Notes under the pieces: model-generated | Seen by the model: the letters and a program-made list of their open reading frames with translations, nothing else | What the model was told of the DNA's origin: nothing | Database searches by the model: none | Program-made: the position numbers and the translations under genes | NCBI RefSeq assembly: GCF_019279795.1 | Contig: NC_056743.1 | Location: forward strand, 928,910,694 to 928,974,693 | DNA length: 64,000 nucleotides | Source: Protopterus annectens | Taxonomy: Eukaryota; Chordata; Ceratodontiformes; Protopteridae | Direction: 5' to 3' | Shown: positions 1 to 11,405 of the stretch, one piece after another | Layout: each line of letters starts with the position of its first letter | Numbering within the stretch: position 1 is the first letter of the stretch

Positions 1-344
1 GAGGTGTAGCTCAGTGCTGCTTTATAACTGTTTTTTATGAAGTCATACGTTATGATTTTATGAATAACCTTTTTTTCTTCCTTTTTTGACTGATTACTTT
101 GTCTAATGAACAGTATTTAAATGTAATTGGCTTTTACTGATTTTACTTAGTCTGAAGAAGCGTCTAGTATGTGAAAGCACTCACTTATTTATTAAAGTTT
201 TTTATTTTATCGTATTTGAAGTCAGATTCATTTTATGGAACCTTGCCCATGTTTTGGTGTCTGTTTTCTACGTTTTGAACTTATTCATTTTTCGGTCACC
301 TTTTTTCCTCAGTGGTTCTGTTATATTCATGAACTAAGAGTTGA
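1..344. other. Unassigned AT-rich sequence
   Basis: No coding similarity, repeat structure or RNA gene is recognised before the RTE-like remnant begins near 345. Confidence 0.5.
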
Positions 345-1960
345 TACACTCAATATAACTTCACTGACAGGAGACAACTTTGAAGTGGGTGACATGATGA
401 TACGGAAGAGGCTGGGCATCCTATGTTTCCAAGAGGCAAAATGAAAGGGCAGCGCAGCAAAGACACTTGGCTTAGGATCCACAGTGTTCTACTTAGTGGG
501 AGGACAGGCTAGAAATGGTGTTGGAGTTGTGGTGATAGAGGCTTCAGAAGACAGTGAGGAATATCATCAGAATTAGTGACAGATTCACGGCAATCAGACT
601 CTAGCCTAATGACAGGGCAATATTCATAATCTCAGTCTAGGCCCCACAGCAGGGTTGTTATAGCGTGGAAAAGAGAGCATTCATACATCAGTTGTAGGAC
701 CTACCACATAAAGCAGGATGACATTAATTCATGTTAATAATGGGTGACTTGAATGCTCATATCAGGACAGAACAGGATACGAGGACTGCCTGGATCCACA
801 TGAGTATGGCAACAGGAATAAAGGAGGACAGGCCATTCTAGACTTCTGTCTGGCACATGGCTTGATAGTAGCCAACACATGGTTCGAGATCACATAAAAG
901 AGTGGCCAATATGCAACTCAGGTAGACTTCCTCCTAGTAAGGAAAGGGCACTGGTGTCGAATAAGTGATTGCAAAGTTATCACAGTATAACAGCTGGCAC
1001 ACAGCATAAATCACTGGTTTCCATAATCAGCTGCAAGCAATGGTCAGAGTAGGCTCTAAGGTCAACAGAGACCAGGCTGAAGACCTGGAAGTTGACTGGA
1101 GAGAAATTACAACAGTTCAAGGAATTACTCGGGGCTCTAGCACCTCAAGAAGAGGAGGAAATAGGTGGAAATGAAGTATGGCAGTGCCTCAAAACAGCAA
1201 GTGTGAGGACTAAACAACAGATATCTGGCTGAGCCAGTTATGGAAATAAGGTTTGCAAAGAAATCTGATGGTGGAATGCAGAAGTCCATGAAGTCATCAA
1301 AAGAAAGGAGGAATGACAGAAAAATTGGGAGAAAGATAAGACAGACGAGGCTAGGAAGGAATTCTGGTTGGCTAACAAAGAAGCTGAGAAAAAAGTTGCA
1401 ATAGCAAGGAAAAGGGCATCGGAGGCACTCTAACAACTTCTGGAAAGTGACTGCAAGAAACTATATCAGATTGCAAGGCAAAGATAAAGAAGATAATCCG
1501 GAGCCCTTCATAAGGGATGCCAGCAACAAGTTACTCACCTGTCCACAGGACATCAAAAGCAGATGGAAGGAGTACTTCCAGCAGCTTCTGAATGAAGAAA
1601 ACCCCACAGAAGCTGTACTGCCCTAGACACAACCTATGAGGAGAGAAGAGGAGCCCCTTTATGAAGAAGTGGAATAGCACTAAAGAAAATTAAGTCAAAG
1701 AAATCAACATCCTGAATCTGACAGAGTGTTGTGGAATATTTTAATATGGTTTCAAGTAGATGCCTATAGATCAAAGTGGAAAAGATGGATGGTGGAGCAA
1801 GGTGGAAATATGAGGGCCACAAGCAGATTAGGATTTGGAACAAGCCCATAAAGAGAACAGAAGGAATTATACAGAATAATACATGTGTACATTGCAGACG
1901 ATAAAGACAAAACCAGTGAGGACATAGAGAAAGTTGTACATATATTCCTATTTGCAACAT
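345..1960 (+). pseudogene. RTE-like LINE fragment (endonuclease and linker to RT)
   Basis: Decayed apurinic/apyrimidinic-like endonuclease of an RTE/BovB-type non-LTR retrotransposon, the nickase that starts target-primed reverse transcription. In the + sense, across several frames, I read the N-terminal block around GILCFQEAK (to 441), a NGVGVV block near 520, an MGDLNAHI block near 740, and an AILDFCLAHGLIVANTWFE block near 830-890, in the order and spacing usual for RTE endonucleases. A connector with KSRWKEYFQQLLNEENP (about 1555-1605) follows, typical of the stretch before RTE reverse transcriptase. Many stops and frameshifts interrupt it and no RT palm is seen, so it is an old 3'-incomplete copy. 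The 69-aa open frame at 235-444 is only its beginning. The right limit is uncertain; similarity fades after about 1750. Confidence 0.65.
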
Positions 1961-2279
1961 GTCCTAATATTCTTGACCTGGTTATTAGAAATATAGCTTC
2001 TTCGTGTACTATTCTCCTGTTATATTTATCCGCTGTTAAGTTGGTTCATAAATGTTAAACCTAAATCTACTTATATCTCAGAATCTAAATATTTTAAATT
2101 TACAGCTCTCATTACATTATATCACGAAGTTTAAAGATTCACTTATTCAGGCAATAACCCAGACACTGCTTCAACAGGAAGCTACACAAAAAGTTTTATG
2201 CCCACTTAGATAAATGTATAGCATTGACAGTATCTACCAAATCCACTTATATTAAGTTTAAAAGCATACTACTGAGTTA
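1961..2279. other. Unassigned AT-rich sequence between LINE remnants
   Basis: No coding similarity, tandem repeat or structured motif recognised. It may hold decayed upstream parts of the CR1-like fragment that follows. Confidence 0.5.
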
Positions 2280-3241
2280 GTCAGCCAACGTAAATAAACC
2301 CTACAATAAAAGAAAAAAAATCCCTGAAGTATATGGCAGATCTAGGGACACTCAAATCAAGGACAACATTTTAAAATTGGCTAAAAATGTAAAAAAAAAG
2401 CAAACATTACGAATACTAATACAGCACGTCAGCTGAGGTTAGCAAGTGAAAGTAATTACTACAAAACTTTCTGTAGTTTAGAAAACTAAGGGACAACACA
2501 CAATATTGCTCAGAACCTACTCAAGATGGCACCAACTACCCTGATGTGGAAGACATTGCTAACACGCGATCTATAAAATTGAGTGCAGACTCCACCCAAA
2601 AAACGACTTATCCCTAAAGCCCTCAGAACCCCCACCACCATAATCACGAAAGATAATGTACTAAAGGTGTTCTCAAACACTAAAAATACTTCCTCCATGG
2701 GACCTGATAATATAGCTGGCTGTTTAATAGCTAGTCCCAAGCAAACCCTGGCACTTCTTAAATTACTTAATCTGAGTTTAGCTATTAGATTTGTCCCTGA
2801 AGTTTGGCACACACTAGAGATGGTTATGTCCACAAGGGTGGCCCCACCACTGACCCCAGGAATTACAGGCCCATCAAAGTGATGAATCTCATATGCAAAG
2901 CCATGGAGCATATTATAACTGACCGGATTAACTAAGGCATTAAACATCTCATCAGGCTAGACTTGCAGCAGTCTGGCTTTGTTAAGGGTATATCCTGTTT
3001 AAAGAATAAGGTTAACTACTTTGAAAGAATAATACAAGCTGTTGACAATGGCTATGCTGTATACATGGGATACATTGACCTACCAAAACCTTTAACATTA
3101 TACTCCATGCAAGCAGAGCTAGTAAGTTAAACGCATTACAAAAAGATCCCTATGTGGTACGAAAGACAGCAAATTGGCTAAGGGACAAAACCCATACTGT
3201 GCAGGTATGAGGGTACCTCATAAAAAATTATAGAGGTAACC
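2280..3241 (+). pseudogene. CR1-like LINE RT fragment, left part (host of a nested CR1)
   Basis: Plus-strand remnant of CR1-like ORF2: the pre-RT linker (RQLRLASESNYYKTF near 2425-2475) followed by RT fingers (SSMGPDNIAG near 2690, then NLICKAMEHIITDRIN, QSGFVKG, and YMGYIDLPK for the first catalytic-Asp region). It stops at about 3241 just before the expected SGVPQG block. That block appears at about 6725-6755 as SVPQVSMLG, so this element was split by the minus-strand CR1 at 3242-6725. Stops and indels show it is dead and older than its insertion. Confidence 0.75.
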
Positions 3242-3358
3242 AATAGTTCATAGGTTCATACTAGGCTATCTGCCCTAGGGCATTTACAAGCCTAGCCAGA
3301 GTGTGTTTGGCTTTCGCCACCCATTTTAAAATGAATTTTGCTATGCCCTTTTTCTAGG

Positions 3359-4860
3359 TTAGTATACTGTGCCTTTGTCTAACAGTGACACAGAAGTGAT
3401 ACCCAGAGTAAATCTACGATCTCCCATCCACTCAAGATTCCTCTTGAAGACAGTCAATGAGGGACTCTGCCTAACCTGGACTGGGATTTTATTCCAGAGT
3501 GATGGGAGCCTCTGGGTTATGAATCTGTCCCTCCAGCATGTCCTATTTATTTCAGTGCTGAGGTTCAAGTCTCTCGAGCGCATAGCTCGATGGGATTTGG
3601 ATTTTCTGAGGTGCAGCATGTCCATTAATTCCGGGTTGAACATGGATTTATACGTCAGGCACAGATCGCCTCTGAGCAGGCGGTATGCCACTGAGTAGAG
3701 CTACAGTTTATTTAACCGGGCAGCATATGGCATCTGTTTGAGCCCTTTGATCCTCTTGGTGAGGTACTTTTGGGGTCTTTCCAGTTGCTGCAGGTGTCTG
3801 GTAAGGTACATCCCAAAAGGGGCATTGCACTCAACTATGGGCCTGATAAGGGATGAGTAAAGAGGCATGGTGACCTCCCCTGATCTAGATGTGAATCCCT
3901 TCATGATTAGGTGGGTTATATAAAATGGTTTTCTAACCACTTTGGCCACGTGGTTGTCAAATGAGAGATTGCTATCAACTTGGGTCCCTAATTACTTCTT
4001 CCATACTTAATGGATTACCATCTATGTGGTAATTTGTGGGCACTTTGTTTTTGCCGAAGGGGATGACTATACACTTTTTGGCATTTAGCTTGAGGCCATG
4101 GCTCTGGCACCAGTTGTCTGTTTCTATGAGGCCCTTTTGTAGGATGCTTGTGTCGGCTGGAGAGTCGATTATGGCGCCCAGTTTGCAGTCATCTGTGAAC
4201 TTGGTCAGCCACAGTCCTTCCGTGTTGGCCTGTACCTCCTAGAAATATATACCGAACAAGAGAGGTCCCAGGACTGAGCCTTGTGGGACGCCACTTGTAA
4301 CTGGTTTGGAGTCTGACATGGCTCCAGCAATTCTAACCATGTGGGTTCTGTCCTTGAGCCAGTTTACAACCCATCTAGTAACATAGGGGTTTATATTTAA
4401 GCTGGTGAGCTTATCTATAATGCCCAAATGGGGTATTGTATCGAAGGCTTTTGCGAGGCCCAGGTAGGCAGGCTGTGTGGACCACCTTCCCCTCGTCAAT
4501 GGCCTTGGTGACTGTTTCAAAGAAATCGACCAGGTTTAAGAGGCAGGATCTGCCCTTAACAAAGCCGAACTGAGTAAGATCCAGTGTCTGTAGGTCCCCA
4601 ATATCTTTATTTATGAGGTCCATGATGATCCTTTCCATAGCTTTGCAGACCAAGCTAGTGAGGCTTATGGGGCGATAGTTTCCAGGAAGCTTCCTCCTTC
4701 TATTGTATAGTTTGTTTATGGCTGGGGTCCACCAGACAGGATGCCTGCCTTTGGAGGATTGGGTCTTGGTTTTGTTTGGGATTGCATGATCCATGCATTC
4801 CTGAAGGTGTTCATAGAATGCGTTTATAAAGGATTCTGCGGTCTGGGCCGTATTTTCCAC
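3359..4860 (-). pseudogene. CR1-like ORF2 reverse transcriptase, broken
   Basis: RT part of the same LINE over several frames: PGNYRPISLTSLVCKAME (4680 downward), FGFVKGRS, GLAKAFDTIPH (first catalytic Asp), SGVPQGSVLGPLLFGIYF (4240-4310), then KFTDDCKLG near 4180-4205, where the usual FADD has become FTDD. The thumb and C-terminal block include PFGMYLTRHLQQLERPQKYLTKRI and YRLLRGDLCLTYKSM (3620-3850). A stop after GIYF, frameshifts and loss of the first RT block make it inactive. Beyond the catalytic palm, the C-terminal block is a useful marker because it recurs in the fragments at 6726-7775 and 61797-62459. Confidence 0.85.
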
Positions 4861-5603
4861 AGGCCCGGGGGCTTTGAAGGATTCGACCTCGGTTTTGAGG
4901 AGTGTGAAATTTGCTTTAGAGAAGTTTTCACTGTGGTTTTCTGGGCAGGGGCTGGGGTCGGGATGTGAATATCTAGTGAGATTAGTTTATGGTCTGATCT
5001 TACCAGTGAGGGATACACTTCTGGTCTGGAGCATAGAGTCCCCATGTTGGTGATGATCAGGTCCAGTATGTTTGCCCCTCTTGTGGGAGTGGTAACAAGT
5101 TGTTCCATAGCATTTGAGTTTATAAATTCTAGGAACCTTTGGGCTAGGGTGTTGGAGCTAGAGTAATGCTCCCAGTCTATGTTTGGGTAGTTGACGTCAC
5201 CCAATATAATGGTGTCTGGAGAGACCTTCATATTTTCCAGTGTTCTCAGGAAGGCCGAGTGGGGTTCCTGGGTTTGGGAGGGTGGTCTGTAGCAGGCTAT
5301 AAACTGGAAGGCAGTTTTACCCACTGTTAGTTGCACATGGATAGTCTCTGATGCTTCGTGTTGTGCCACCAACCTGAAGGTGTGGGTATCTTTGACGAAT
5401 ATTGATACTCCCCCTCCTTTTGTGGTTTGGTCCAAGTTTTGGAGCTGAAAAACATGGTATGAGGTATAACCTGGTAGTGCTGGGGTGCTCTCGGGTGCCT
5501 TGAACCAGGTTTCTGTTACTGCACAGATATCGATGTTCTCCATGCTAAGGAAAGTTTTGAGTGCGTGCATCTTGAGGTTTAGACTTCTGGTATTGAGTAG
5601 CAT
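4824..5603 (-). pseudogene. CR1-like ORF2 endonuclease domain
   Basis: An open stretch of 259 codons encoding an APE-type endonuclease, which nicks the insertion target. Motifs in order: LLNTRSL at the start, AVTETWF (metal-binding Glu), GGGVSIFVKD, ACYRPPSQ, IILGDVNYPNIDW (Asp), TRGANILDLIITN and VRSDHKLISLDI (SDH). All expected catalytic blocks are visible. It continues into the 149-codon frame at 4411-4860 (different frame), which carries the deleted linker and the PGNYRPISL start of RT. The start codon used for the open stretch is probably internal to a longer original ORF2. Confidence 0.85.
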
Positions 5604-5632
5604 TACTCTTAGTTTCTTATTCCTTGTGATAC

Positions 5633-6600
5633 CTATGGAGGTGGGTTTGTCTTTTGAGCCTTGCCTAAAAAAGACACTATGGGGGTGGCAAGAGCCTTTG
5701 CCAATATCCGAAAGCCCAGGGGTGACAGGTGCAAGCTGTCCCTAGCGAAGCATCGTGGCTTGTCGAGCATGTCATCCCAGGCTGACAGGCATTGGATCCC
5801 CTTTGAATGACACCAATACTTAAGCCAATTGTTGAAATTGATCATCTTGTCTTCATATTGTGGCATCATTCTTGGTGAGGGTAAGATGCTACTCAAGGTC
5901 AGGGTCATACCAGCCTGGGCTACATGCTCAGAGAGCTCCTCTATGTCTCTTTTCATGTAGTCCAGGGAGGTACGTCTCAGGTCATTCACACCAGCATGGA
6001 CATTGACCGAGTCATATTTGTACTTGCCTTGGAGTGACCTGAGTGCTTGTGTTATGTGGCGGATCGTAGCGCCCGACAGGCAGCTCACCGTGACCTTCTC
6101 CTTGTTCAGCCTGGTGAGCGGGATGTCAGTGTGCCTGACGATAGAGTCACCTATTACAAGTGTATCAGGTGTGTTGTTTAGCCTTAAGGGCTGTGACTGT
6201 TCGGCACACTGGCTTTGTGAGCTATGTGTTGCACGTGTTTTGTTTTGGGGTAGCGGTTGCTTGGGTGTCTGCTTTGGAGGTCTCTGTTGCTTATGCAGAT
6301 TTTTATTTAGAGCCTCCGAGTATGTCTTTGTGTGTTTGGTTTGCTGTCGTGGTAGGTCTATGTGAGACTGGAATTGTAGTGAGTGTGGTTTCCTTCTCCT
6401 CCTGACTGGTTACACCAGTACTGAGTTGAGAGAGCTTAGCCTCCAGTTTGGCTATATGGTTGCATCTCTCACGTGTTGGAATTTGTTGGGAGGAGGAGAG
6501 GGTTGTCTGTGTACATGAGGCAGTTGTAACATTGCCTCAAGATTCCCAGATTCACCAGCTGGACCGGAGAGGAGATTGACAACTGACCTTTGGACATGCT
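5633..6600 (-). pseudogene. CR1-like ORF1: Cys-rich N-terminus plus SGNH/GDSL esterase
   Basis: ORF1 protein of the minus-strand CR1. The N-terminal part (about 6600-6400) shows LGILRQCYNCLMY followed by a second Cys pair, a small zinc-binding-like module shared with the CR1 copies at 55110 and 63640. The C-terminal part is an esterase of the SGNH type known from CR1 ORF1: block I GDSIVRHTD near 6125-6151 (nucleophile Ser), block III GVND near 5980-5995, and block V DSLHLSPLG near 5722-5748 (Asp and His). All four blocks are present. The role in retrotransposition is unproven; lipid or membrane binding has been suggested for such domains. In-frame stops between the two modules (about 6160-6400) mark it as a pseudogene. 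Confidence 0.8.
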
Positions 6601-6725
6601 ATAATAATATTGGGAATTCCTTTATAATTGAAAAAAGGGTCAATGGGGAACAAGGTACTCAAGGGGAGTTTGTGAGGGTGTAGTGCTTTTAATTTTTTGG
6701 TGCTGACTTGTATAATTGCTTTAGT

Positions 6726-7775
6726 GAGCAAGTGTCCCACAGGTCTCCATGCTGGGACACCCGCTGTTTGGTATTTACTTTTCTGACCTCCAGACAACAA
6801 ACCAAGACCTCTGGCTAGCCACATTTACTGAGGACTTCAAACTGGGAGTCATTGTCAAGTAATCCTCTGACACCCAAGTCCTACAACAATAAATTGCACT
6901 TGTAAGCATCTCGTGTGCCAACAGCAGATTTACAATAAATCCTAAAAAGTACAACAATGTCACATTTGGAAATCATCCCTCCCCCAATATATGACATAGA
7001 CAATACCCCACCCCAAAATGAAAATGCTGTTAGAAGCCTTGGTACTTGTGTTGATAATTCTCTCTCCTTTGATCATCACAAAACATCAGTAAGAAAGCCC
7101 TTGGAGTTCACTGCCAAAGGGATACTGTCTAGATCTAGAGAGCTCTTTGTCCCATTATATTCAGTACTAATAAGGTCAATTATTGAATACAATGCTCCTT
7201 TGGAATGCACCTCACTAGACATATCAAATAACTAGAAAGACCCAGCTGGAGCAATTTCAGAGGTTCCTTACAAAGAAAATAGAGGGGGCAAACAACATGA
7301 ACTATGCGGATAGACTAAAAGCCCTGTCCCTTTACTCTGTCTCCCACCAACTATTAAGGGGTGACCTATGCCTGACCTATAAGGCACTCTCAAATCCAGC
7401 CATGATGGAGTTGTTACACATCTGCAAGTTAAACAGCATGAGGGTCACCCGATCTAGGGATCTAGACATAATCACAGACTCAAACAAAACATGCTGGTGA
7501 GACAGGTATGTGTCTCAAAGACTACCCTTTCTTTTGAACAGGCTTCCTACTCACATTAAGCAGAGTCCTTCCCTGGCCCTCTTCAAATGCAAATTGGATT
7601 AATGGATGGGGAATCACAAATTCACACCTGGTATAGTGCCCATGTCCCTTATGGACAGGGGTAATCTGTAAGATACTCAATGCACAGGCATGAAGCCATG
7701 CCATCCTCTTGCCCCTAGAGGCCACATATAGGATAAATCGGGTTATATTGGCTAGGTTTGCAAGAGCCATTAAGC
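6726..7775 (+). pseudogene. CR1-like LINE RT fragment, right part
   Basis: Continuation of the plus-strand CR1-like remnant that begins at 2280. Starts at SVPQVSMLG (about 6726-6755), then FGIYFSDLQ, the palm region where FADD reads FTED, and the C-terminal blocks (LSPTNY-GVTYA-like reading near 7345-7380, matching YRLLRGDLCLTYK of the nested copy). The 3' end near 7755-7775 (ggctaggtttgcaag) resembles the 3' UTR of the minus-strand CR1 at about 3280-3305 in reverse. Full of stops. Confidence 0.7.
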
Positions 7776-7799
7776 TGTTCAGAGTTTCCTAATTAAGAT

Positions 7800-8060
7800 C
7801 ATAAGTGGCTTAAAACCCTAAGCTACCAGAAAAGACTGAGCACACACTGTTTAGTCAGTGTCTTATAGCCTCCTGAGGAGAAATTTATGTCTTGCCTTCC
7901 GAGCCATTAGGTACACAGTTTATTTTTATTTATTGCATTTATTAACCAGGAAAATACACTGTGCAGAAAACTTCCCCTCTTTGATGGAGTCCTGGGAAGA
8001 AAAGCTCCATTTCATACAAGTTAAGATTACAATTAAAGTTTTTTTTAATTAGACATATAC
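7800..8060 (+). repeat. Small CR1 RT scrap followed by unassigned repeat
   Basis: At 7858-7910 a reading SYSLLRRNLCLAFRAIR matches the CR1 RT C-terminal marker YRLLRGDLCLTYKAM, so this is a second short plus-strand CR1 scrap. From about 7915, a T-rich tttatttattgcatttattaaccaggaaaa segment begins an unrelated repeat whose family I cannot name. Confidence 0.45.
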
Positions 8061-8470
8061 ACCAGGTACAATTCTGCACTGTTTCAGGATCACTTGAGAT
8101 TACATAGTTTAGTACATGATTACAATACAGATATACTTATTTTGAACAGAGATTACAATGCAGATGCATTTGTTTATAAACTTTTGATTAAAGACAGAAA
8201 CATAACATACACAATTAATATATACAGGAAGTAAATTATGTTTGTTTTAATCTCTCCTATGCAAACAAGTATGCTGGATACACATTCCATCTTATTATAG
8301 CATAGTTTGAGAGTGGGTGACACATGGTCAGTTTTGAGTTAATAATGCTGACAGAATGAATAAACATAGCGTGACCTCGGAATTGGTATATTTAAAGAGC
8401 GGGGGGTGCATGGGGGCTTGCCCCTTGCTTACAACCCTCAGGTATGTTCATTTTATTTTTTTTTCTGCAA

Positions 8471-8535
8471 TCGAAGTATGACAACTTTGAACTTATGGTT
8501 TCGACCAGATCACGTTCGAAGTTGTCATACTTCGA
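8471..8535. repeat. Strong hairpin / MITE-like palindrome
   Basis: Two 22-bp arms, 8471-8492 and 8514-8535, are inverted copies with a single mismatch (arm begins TCGAAGTATGACAACTT), separated by 21 bp. It lies immediately left of the truncated end of DIRS copy A (about 8574). It could be a MITE core or a hairpin that promoted the truncation; I cannot name a family. Confidence 0.7.
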
Positions 8536-8645
8536 CTATGGAATATTGTAATATAGACCTGGAAAAATGAGCGCTGACTGCCTCCAGAGGTGGACAGTTG
8601 GGCAATGCTTCAGGAGCACTGACAGGGCTATCAGAGAAGGAGTCT

Positions 8646-11030
8646 CTAAAACCCTAATTCTTCAGACCCCTCTCTGCTCTCCCTCAGGGGTGAAACCTCC
8701 TGCTCTGCCTCTGGAGGAAGTGTCCTCGCACGAATCCTGAAAAGGTCCCTGTGGTTTTTGGAACTACATATTCTTACCACTCCACTGATTTCTATAGAAT
8801 ATACACTGAGGGTTAGAAACTTGATTCCTATAGCAGACAGAGTCTTTCCCTTCTGTTTGTTGCAGATGAGTATATCTTTAACTGATGGCCCAAACAAGGA
8901 AAAGCCATCAAAGGGGGCATTAACAAATGACACCTTAAAGGCTTCCGCAAAGTCGCATAGCCACATCCAGGCATGCCTCCTAATGGCTATGCCTGAACTG
9001 GCAACTCGTGAGGCACCTTTCGCTGCATGGGAGATCAGCCTCATCGATGCATTTGAAATGGACAGAAGAGTGACCAGTTAAGAATTCTTCTTGAGATCCT
9101 CTGCAGACATGGACTCTGACAGAGTATGAAAGTTCCTTGGGTCAAATCTCTCTACAGATGAGTGAAGTGTGCCAGGTAGTTAAATGACTTCAGCGTGAAT
9201 GTAGCTGAGGTGTACATACACTTTCCAAATCTATCCATCACTCCGGACTCCTTATTCGGTGGATGAACATATGAGCTTTCTTCAGCTAGCTCCTTCTTAG
9301 TGGCTGCTGCCACAACTATGGCATTAACTGGGATTTCCTTGGTCCAGTATCATCTATCAGAAGATGGGACTAAAATGTTGTATGGGTGTTTGGGAATGGG
9401 CTCAACAGTGCCCGGTTCCTTCCAAGCCTGGCAGGAAACCAAGTCAATATGTTCATCTGCCAGGAAGGGGGGGGGGTCACCCAAGACGTAGATGGGTCAG
9501 CCTCAAAAGCCTCCAGGAACACTGATTCCTCAGGAGAAGGAGATCTGGAAGGCCAGCCACCCTTTTGTTCGAGGATTTCCAGGATGTCCCCAAAGGAGAC
9601 CATCAGGTGGTGAACGGAGGGGATCTTTCTCCCTCATCAAAATCAGCGTCTTCTATGAGAGACTCCATAAGGAGTCTATGTGCCTCCTATTACTTTCTCT
9701 TCCAAGGGACCTCTTCCGTGGGGTGTTTGGCAGAGGTGTTGGAAGAAGGTCGAAAGCCCTCTGGGGAACATGTGTGGAGGCTTCCCAAAACTGGCTGATG
9801 CTGAAGGGCAGAAATGATGGGCTTAGAGCTCGAACCCAATGAGGGGCACTGGTAAGGATCCAAGATAAGACAGTATATGCCTCTCTGTGCAAAGAGAAAG
9901 CCCTTTCTACCACTTGGAAAGCTGTAGAACCCGGGGAAACCTCTCCCCCATTCCTTAAGCTGAAGCCGCTGAAGATGGGAGGTCAGGGCCAACCTCAGAT
10001 CCGAGCCCTCAGGAGAGATAATTGGATTCGAGCTGTCTAACGCTGTGGCTCCAAGGAGAAGGGATTGATCTGACATAGCAGGAGTAAACTCAACCTCTCA
10101 AACTTGGCGCTGATCTCTCAGATCAGAGACCCACTCTGGTCCTAAGGTATCGGAGAAGGACTGGTCAGGGACTCCGTCGAAGTTGAGGAGGGAAGCTTCC
10201 TTGGATCTAACACAGAGCCTCTCAAGGATCTTGCATCCTAAGACTCTGAAGCCATGGGATGTATCGGAGAAGGAGATATAAATGGCACTCAAAGAACCAA
10301 GAGGGGATGGAGCTGGGATGACCCCCATCTGGATCTGAGCCCTGAGAAATCTCCACATCACCCTGTCCACGTCTGCCTCTGTCAAACTCCTTGAAGACCT
10401 GGATGATGCAGTGGACGGTGGCCTGGAATGCTTCCTCTGCATGTGAAACAGCTGTGAAGGAACAGCTGAAGATACTGGCTTTATAATGTACTCAGGCGTA
10501 CAAACTCCACTTGTTGGATCCAAGGGATTTACATCCAAAAAAGAGGTAGAAGGCAAAGGTGAAATCCTGACTGCAGCAGAACCTGTCAGATCAGAGGAGG
10601 ACTGTGGATCCAAGAGTGGTCTGAAAAAAACTTCAGATCTGAGACTTTCCACATTTTTTCTAAAGGCTCCGAAGAGGCCCTCTGAGCCTTTGTAAGAGCT
10701 CTCTTCTTAGGATCCGAGGAAGACAGAACTGTTTTGGACAGTGTTTGAGCCCCCTGAAGAAGATGCTAATAGACCTTTCAATATTAATTTGCTGTGCCTG
10801 TCTGACACGGCCCAATGGTTAAAGGTGGTGCAAACATCAGAATTCAAATGTTTAGCCTCCAGGCAATAGACGCACACCCTTGTGGGCATCACAGTTGGGA
10901 ATCTTATGCTCACAACAAGTGAACGTCTTAAAAACTGTAGGTTTGTCGGACATGATAGAAGGCAAAAATCCAGAATATCACACAATACCAGAAGCATGTA
11001 CAAGAAGGATAGTGAACCCCAAGGATACAA
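8646..11030 (-). pseudogene. DIRS gag (copy A), broken
   Basis: Gag-like ORF1 of a family I DIRS element over at least five minus-strand frames: 10707-11030 (N-terminal Cys module CVYCLEAKHLN and C-TTF, then RHKLILKGLL), 10098-10652 and 9690-10076 (Ser/Pro-rich middle), and 8646-9044 (C-terminal block with MRLISHAAKGASR, IRRHAWM, NAPFDGFSLFGPSVKD). The C-terminal block is nearly the same as in copies B, C and E. Frameshifts throughout make it non-functional. By analogy with other retrotransposons gag would package the RNA, but DIRS Gag function is little studied. Confidence 0.8.
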
Positions 11031-11405
11031 CTGTTTCTTACTCGATCCAGAGGAAAAAAATTATAAGGCAGTACAGTTTTTTTTTCAGTAAGGTGTAGCA
11101 GTAAGGAGAAAAGGAAGAACTTACTAGGGCGAATGCCAACATACTACCAAGAAAAAGTATCAAAGTAGGTCAAAACACAAAAAGATAAAAACAAGCCTGA
11201 CACCAGAGGAAACTAACAAAGGAGGAAATAAAATAAACAGTTAAGGAAGAGAGTTTAAGAAGAAACTTGAAGAAAAATTATTCTTACGCACTCAAGAATT
11301 GGCAACCTCCATCTTACCACAATGGCAGCAAATGAGATCTGAAGAGTTGGGGATGGAATACAGCATTATGAGTAGAGGGAGGAGCTTGAGAATTGGATCC
11401 AAAGT

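Larger units (their letters stand above)
3242..6725 (-). mobile_element. CR1-like LINE, near full length with internal deletion
   Basis: Minus-strand non-LTR retrotransposon read from about 6725 down to 3242. It has a short 5' region, ORF1 (Cys-rich N-terminus and SGNH-type esterase), ORF2 (endonuclease and RT) and a 3' end with TATGAACC-type near-repeats at about 3245-3265, reminiscent of the short octamer tails of CR1 elements. Inside ORF2 the linker plus the first RT block is missing: the frame passes directly from NKLYNRRRKL to PGNYRPISL near 4690. The plus-strand CR1-like RT on both sides reads as one element once this copy is removed. The 5' boundary is approximate (6600-6725). Confidence 0.85.

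Noticed and set aside
235-444. Possible host exon at the window start
   Set aside because: Its end (GDMMIRKRLGILCFQEAK) is the start of an RTE endonuclease and continues into further RTE blocks.
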